Source of the DNA: Hexactinellida sp. DTS-2022
Lineage: Eukaryota; Porifera; Hexactinellida
Reading direction: 5' to 3'
Assembly (NCBI GenBank): GCA_028753945.1
Contig: JAPNXP010000010.1
Location: 437,042-501,041 of the forward strand
Length of the DNA stretch: 64,000 bases
Made by a program: the position numbers and the translations under genes. Below the pieces are notes generated by a model. The model was not told the DNA's origin. It searched no databases and was given only the letters and a program-made list of their open reading frames with translations. Numbering within the stretch: the first letter of the stretch is position 1; each line of letters starts with the position of its first letter. Below, one piece after another: positions 61,629 through 64,000 of this stretch.

Positions 61629-62695
61629 ATTAGTTTAATAAGTACTACCCACCTTTCCTTGGCATATTTGATAGGAACAGTTGGTTTACTTCTCCTGCTT
61701 TATTGGTTAATTATAATTTCCTATCGTCTGTATTTGATTCAAAATAAACGCAAACAATATCTAAAAGCATCTGATTCACAAATTATGTATTCAATTACAA
61801 CAGTGCGAAATCGAGACATATTCCTTCTTGTACTCATTCTTCTTGAGATTTTGATTATTGCCACTTGATCATTTGGATTTCCTGAGTTTTGGTTAAATAC
61901 CCTTGATTCAAACTCCACTATTGTAAAACATTCTTTCCCAAACTGTACAAATTTAAATCGGGTAATAATATCCGTCTACATCCACCCAATCAATGGGCTA
62001 TTCTTTCTAATTTACATTAATTCGATTTTAACTCAGCTGATGTTACTCTCCTTTCTGAATTCGTATTTAGCGGGGCGATATTTCGGGAGTCATTTCCTAA
62101 AATTGTTATATATAAATACATATTTAGTTCGATTTTTCAAAGCATTATACTGACCATATGCATGATACCAAAACTCCAAATTTGTTTCTTCCCCATTACC
62201 ACTCTGCTATTATTCCTAAATTGGTTGAATCTCATTACAAGCAGTAGGAAGGTGTGTAGAGCTATTCGGTCTAAAATGAAGGAAATTCGCTTGTTTGAAT
62301 GGAACCCAGTTCAGTACAGGAATCATTCTTTGAATTTGCAACAATATAGAATTGCGATGGGATTCTTAATTAGCGCTTTCTTCTTCCTTACTTTATTCTT
62401 GGGATTTTTAACAATATGTTACTTTATCTTTGTAAAAAGTTGTTTCATTAATACAGTATACGGGATTAATCTGAATTTTAACATGACCTACATTAATGAG
62501 ATACGCCAGTTTGAAATAATATTCAACAACTGGGTTGTATATTTCTTCTTAATAACGTATGGAGTTTTATTATTTCTTCCATCGCTCTTCATGTTTCTCT
62601 ATCACATGGCTAATCTACTTTATGATCGATGTACTGGGAAAGGAAACATGCAGAAGATTAACAATGCACTATTTGAGCCTCTGTTAAACCAATAA
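61629..62695 (+). pseudogene. Seven-helix family copy 5, pseudogene
   Basis: Aligns along its whole length with copies 2 and 4. The expected start codon position (61629) reads ATT. There is an in-frame TGA at 61866-61868, and one base appears lost near 62088-62096 inside the GYSFPRK-type loop (TTCGGGAGTCATTTCC). The second half from 62162 is open to the family C-terminus: SSRKVCRAIRSKMKEI, RLFEWNP, YDRCTGKGN, FEPLLNQ. Three independent lesions make function unlikely, though the 3' 178 codons are still clean. Confidence 0.9.
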
Positions 62696-62845
62696 TACTT
62701 TAATTATCTTCACCCCTTTTTTTACGTTTTTTATTTATTTTCATAATTTTTTCATTATTATGATATTAACTGTTTTGAATAAAATTTGTTTTAATTGTTA
62801 TATAATTTTCTCCCGCAATTTAATTTGTAAGAGTAAGACTTAATA

Positions 62846-63004
62846 CAGAGGAAGCCGCTTAATCGGGACGCCTCGGGAGTAGGCATTTAGTCCCGTTTAT
62901 TCGGTTATCCCAATTAACCGATATGCATTGTACAATTTGATACGAATTAGTCTACAAAGCCTCTTCACGATTAACCTAATTTCCCGATTAAGCGGCTTCC
63001 ATTG
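62846..63004. mobile_element. Family N pogo/Tigger-like MITE
   Basis: TA-flanked, ends CAGAGGAAGCCGCTTAATCG and CGATTAAGCGGCTTCCATTG. The interior has CCCGTTTATTCGGTTATCCC. One copy in the window. Confidence 0.8.
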
Positions 63005-63104
63005 TATAGCTATTGTATAGATTTATAACAGGTTGGGGTCGGTTAATAGCATCTCAGCTGTTAGCTGTTAACAGTTCAGCTCTTCACCGAGTTATTTGGG
63101 ATTT

Positions 63105-63600
63105 CGTAAGGAATAAAATCCAAAATTGCATCTTGTGCCGACGCATGTTCCTTGGGTGGCACTATATTTTGTTGGTGGTTTATTGATAGTGCCTCCAATG
63201 GAACATGCTGTCGGCACAGGATGCAATTTTGGATTTTTTTTTCGCCAAGTCATCATCACTATAAAGGTGTTAAATCATTTCAAAAAGGTGTTACAAAAGG
63301 CATCGACCCTTAGAGTGGTGGAAGTTTCGTTTTAGTTCACTTCCTTTTAGCGATATTCAAGTTTGAGTAGAATATAACAACTGATGACTCAGCATTTTTT
63401 ATGTGAGTGTTGGGTCATCACCCAACATGAACAAACCCATTTTTAATATCGAATTAACAAAATTGTAAAAACACATTTTTTTAACGATGTCATCATCACC
63501 TCAAGATGTCAAGACCCACTTGTATAGGTGGCACGTGCCATAAGGACCAATTGATAAATTGAAAGTTTGTTTCTATCTTCTATGATCTCTGAGATTTATG
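63105..63600. repeat. Family M dispersed repeat, second copy
   Basis: Parallel to 36535-37105: hairpin CCAAAATTGCATCTTGTGCC ... GGCACAGGATGCAATTTTGG, then CGACCCTTAGAGTGGTGGAA, CACCCAACA, TCATCATCACCTCAAG and CAATTGATAAATTGAAAGTT. The tandem duplication seen in the first copy is absent. Confidence 0.8.
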
Positions 63601-64000
63601 ATATTTAATTAATTAGTATATATAATTATTAATATTATTTATAATTTAACACCAATTTCAATGTCAACTTATATTTATTAAGTTTAATTATTTTGTCATA
63701 AATAATAAATAAATTAATTTGTCCATCAAATTTCAATTCCGCACACTCGATAACCCCTAATAAACAAATTGGGAGCATCTATATAAGTCATATACTGACT
63801 GAATTAATTATAATTAATTACGTCAGTATATTAACAGTGCAATAATATTAACGCAGAAGTAAATATAATCACATAATCTGTCGTTGTTGTGGTATGTAAA
63901 ATCTTAACGGTTCTATCATAAACCATCTTTAGTTTAATGCCATTCATTCATTACTTATTGATAATAAAGTAAATTATTAGTTAGTTATTTTAGCAATGTT

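Larger units (their letters stand above)
62699..64000. other. Right-edge spacer with MITE and family M repeat
   Basis: Contains family N MITE (62846-63004) and a family M repeat (63105-63600). The last 400 bp are AT-rich with nothing recognised. Confidence 0.6.

Noticed and set aside
1..64000. CRISPR arrays, operons, bacterial contamination
   Set aside because: Direct repeats present are minisatellites or MITEs without regular spacers; introns, MITEs and animal orthologues fit one nuclear genome.
1..64000. tRNA, rRNA or spliceosomal RNA genes
   Set aside because: I looked for clover-leaf cores and U-RNA starts and saw none; a covariance search (tRNAscan-SE, Infernal) would be decisive.

Overview
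The window is nuclear DNA of an animal. It is AT-rich, has GT-AG introns, and carries metazoan-type orthologues: beta-mannosidase, an NPC1-like sterol transporter, CEP44, an ankyrin/TRP channel, histidine ammonia-lyase, FCF1, an ankyrin-DHHC palmitoyltransferase, TACC and RAD51. A large NACHT/LRR immune-type receptor with a death-fold-like N-terminus, an LRR-EGF surface protein and lineage-specific seven-helix membrane proteins point to an early-branching animal. A sponge is my best guess, but this is inference and species cannot be read from the sequence.

Layout. 1.3-4.7 kb: a single-exon NLR (+). 7.3-9.9 kb: single-exon beta-mannosidase (-). 10.8-24.6 kb: an NPC1-like gene (-), which I resolve into 24 exons that join in frame. 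Two intronless genes lie inside its introns on the same strand: a DUF1295/steroid-5-alpha-reductase-like enzyme (15.2-15.9 kb) and a seven-helix membrane protein (13.2-14.3 kb). 25.9-27.7 kb: CEP44 (-) with a coding minisatellite. 28.4-33.1 kb: a four-exon ankyrin-repeat TRP-type channel (-). 34.2-36.1 kb: histidine ammonia-lyase (+). 39.5-40.9 kb: an LRR-EGF surface protein (+). 42.0-42.6 kb: FCF1 (+). 43.0-44.7 kb: ankyrin-DHHC acyltransferase (-). 44.9-47.0 kb: TACC (+). 48.2-49.3 kb: RAD51 (+). 49.7-62.7 kb: a tandem array of a seven-helix receptor-like family with two intact genes, two pseudogenes and one fragment, interrupted by a 3.1-kb hAT transposon that itself carries a TTAA-flanked insertion.

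The genome is densely seeded with short inverted-repeat elements. At least eight families have TA-flanked, pogo/Tigger-like ends (CAGT...ACTG), and there are also hAT-type MITEs with 8-bp target duplications, nested insertions, and hairpin repeats. Most NPC1-like and TRP introns longer than about 170 bp contain one of these elements, whereas element-free introns are about 60-100 bp. The last exon of the NPC1-like gene appears to run into a MITE that supplies the C-terminus.

The genes do not form an operon or a single pathway. The most original content is the seven-helix family, which has GPCR-like topology and a strongly conserved third cytoplasmic loop but shows none of the classical GPCR motifs, and the clear record of transposons reshaping introns and coding ends. 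Family letters (A, B, C ...) used for MITEs are my own labels.
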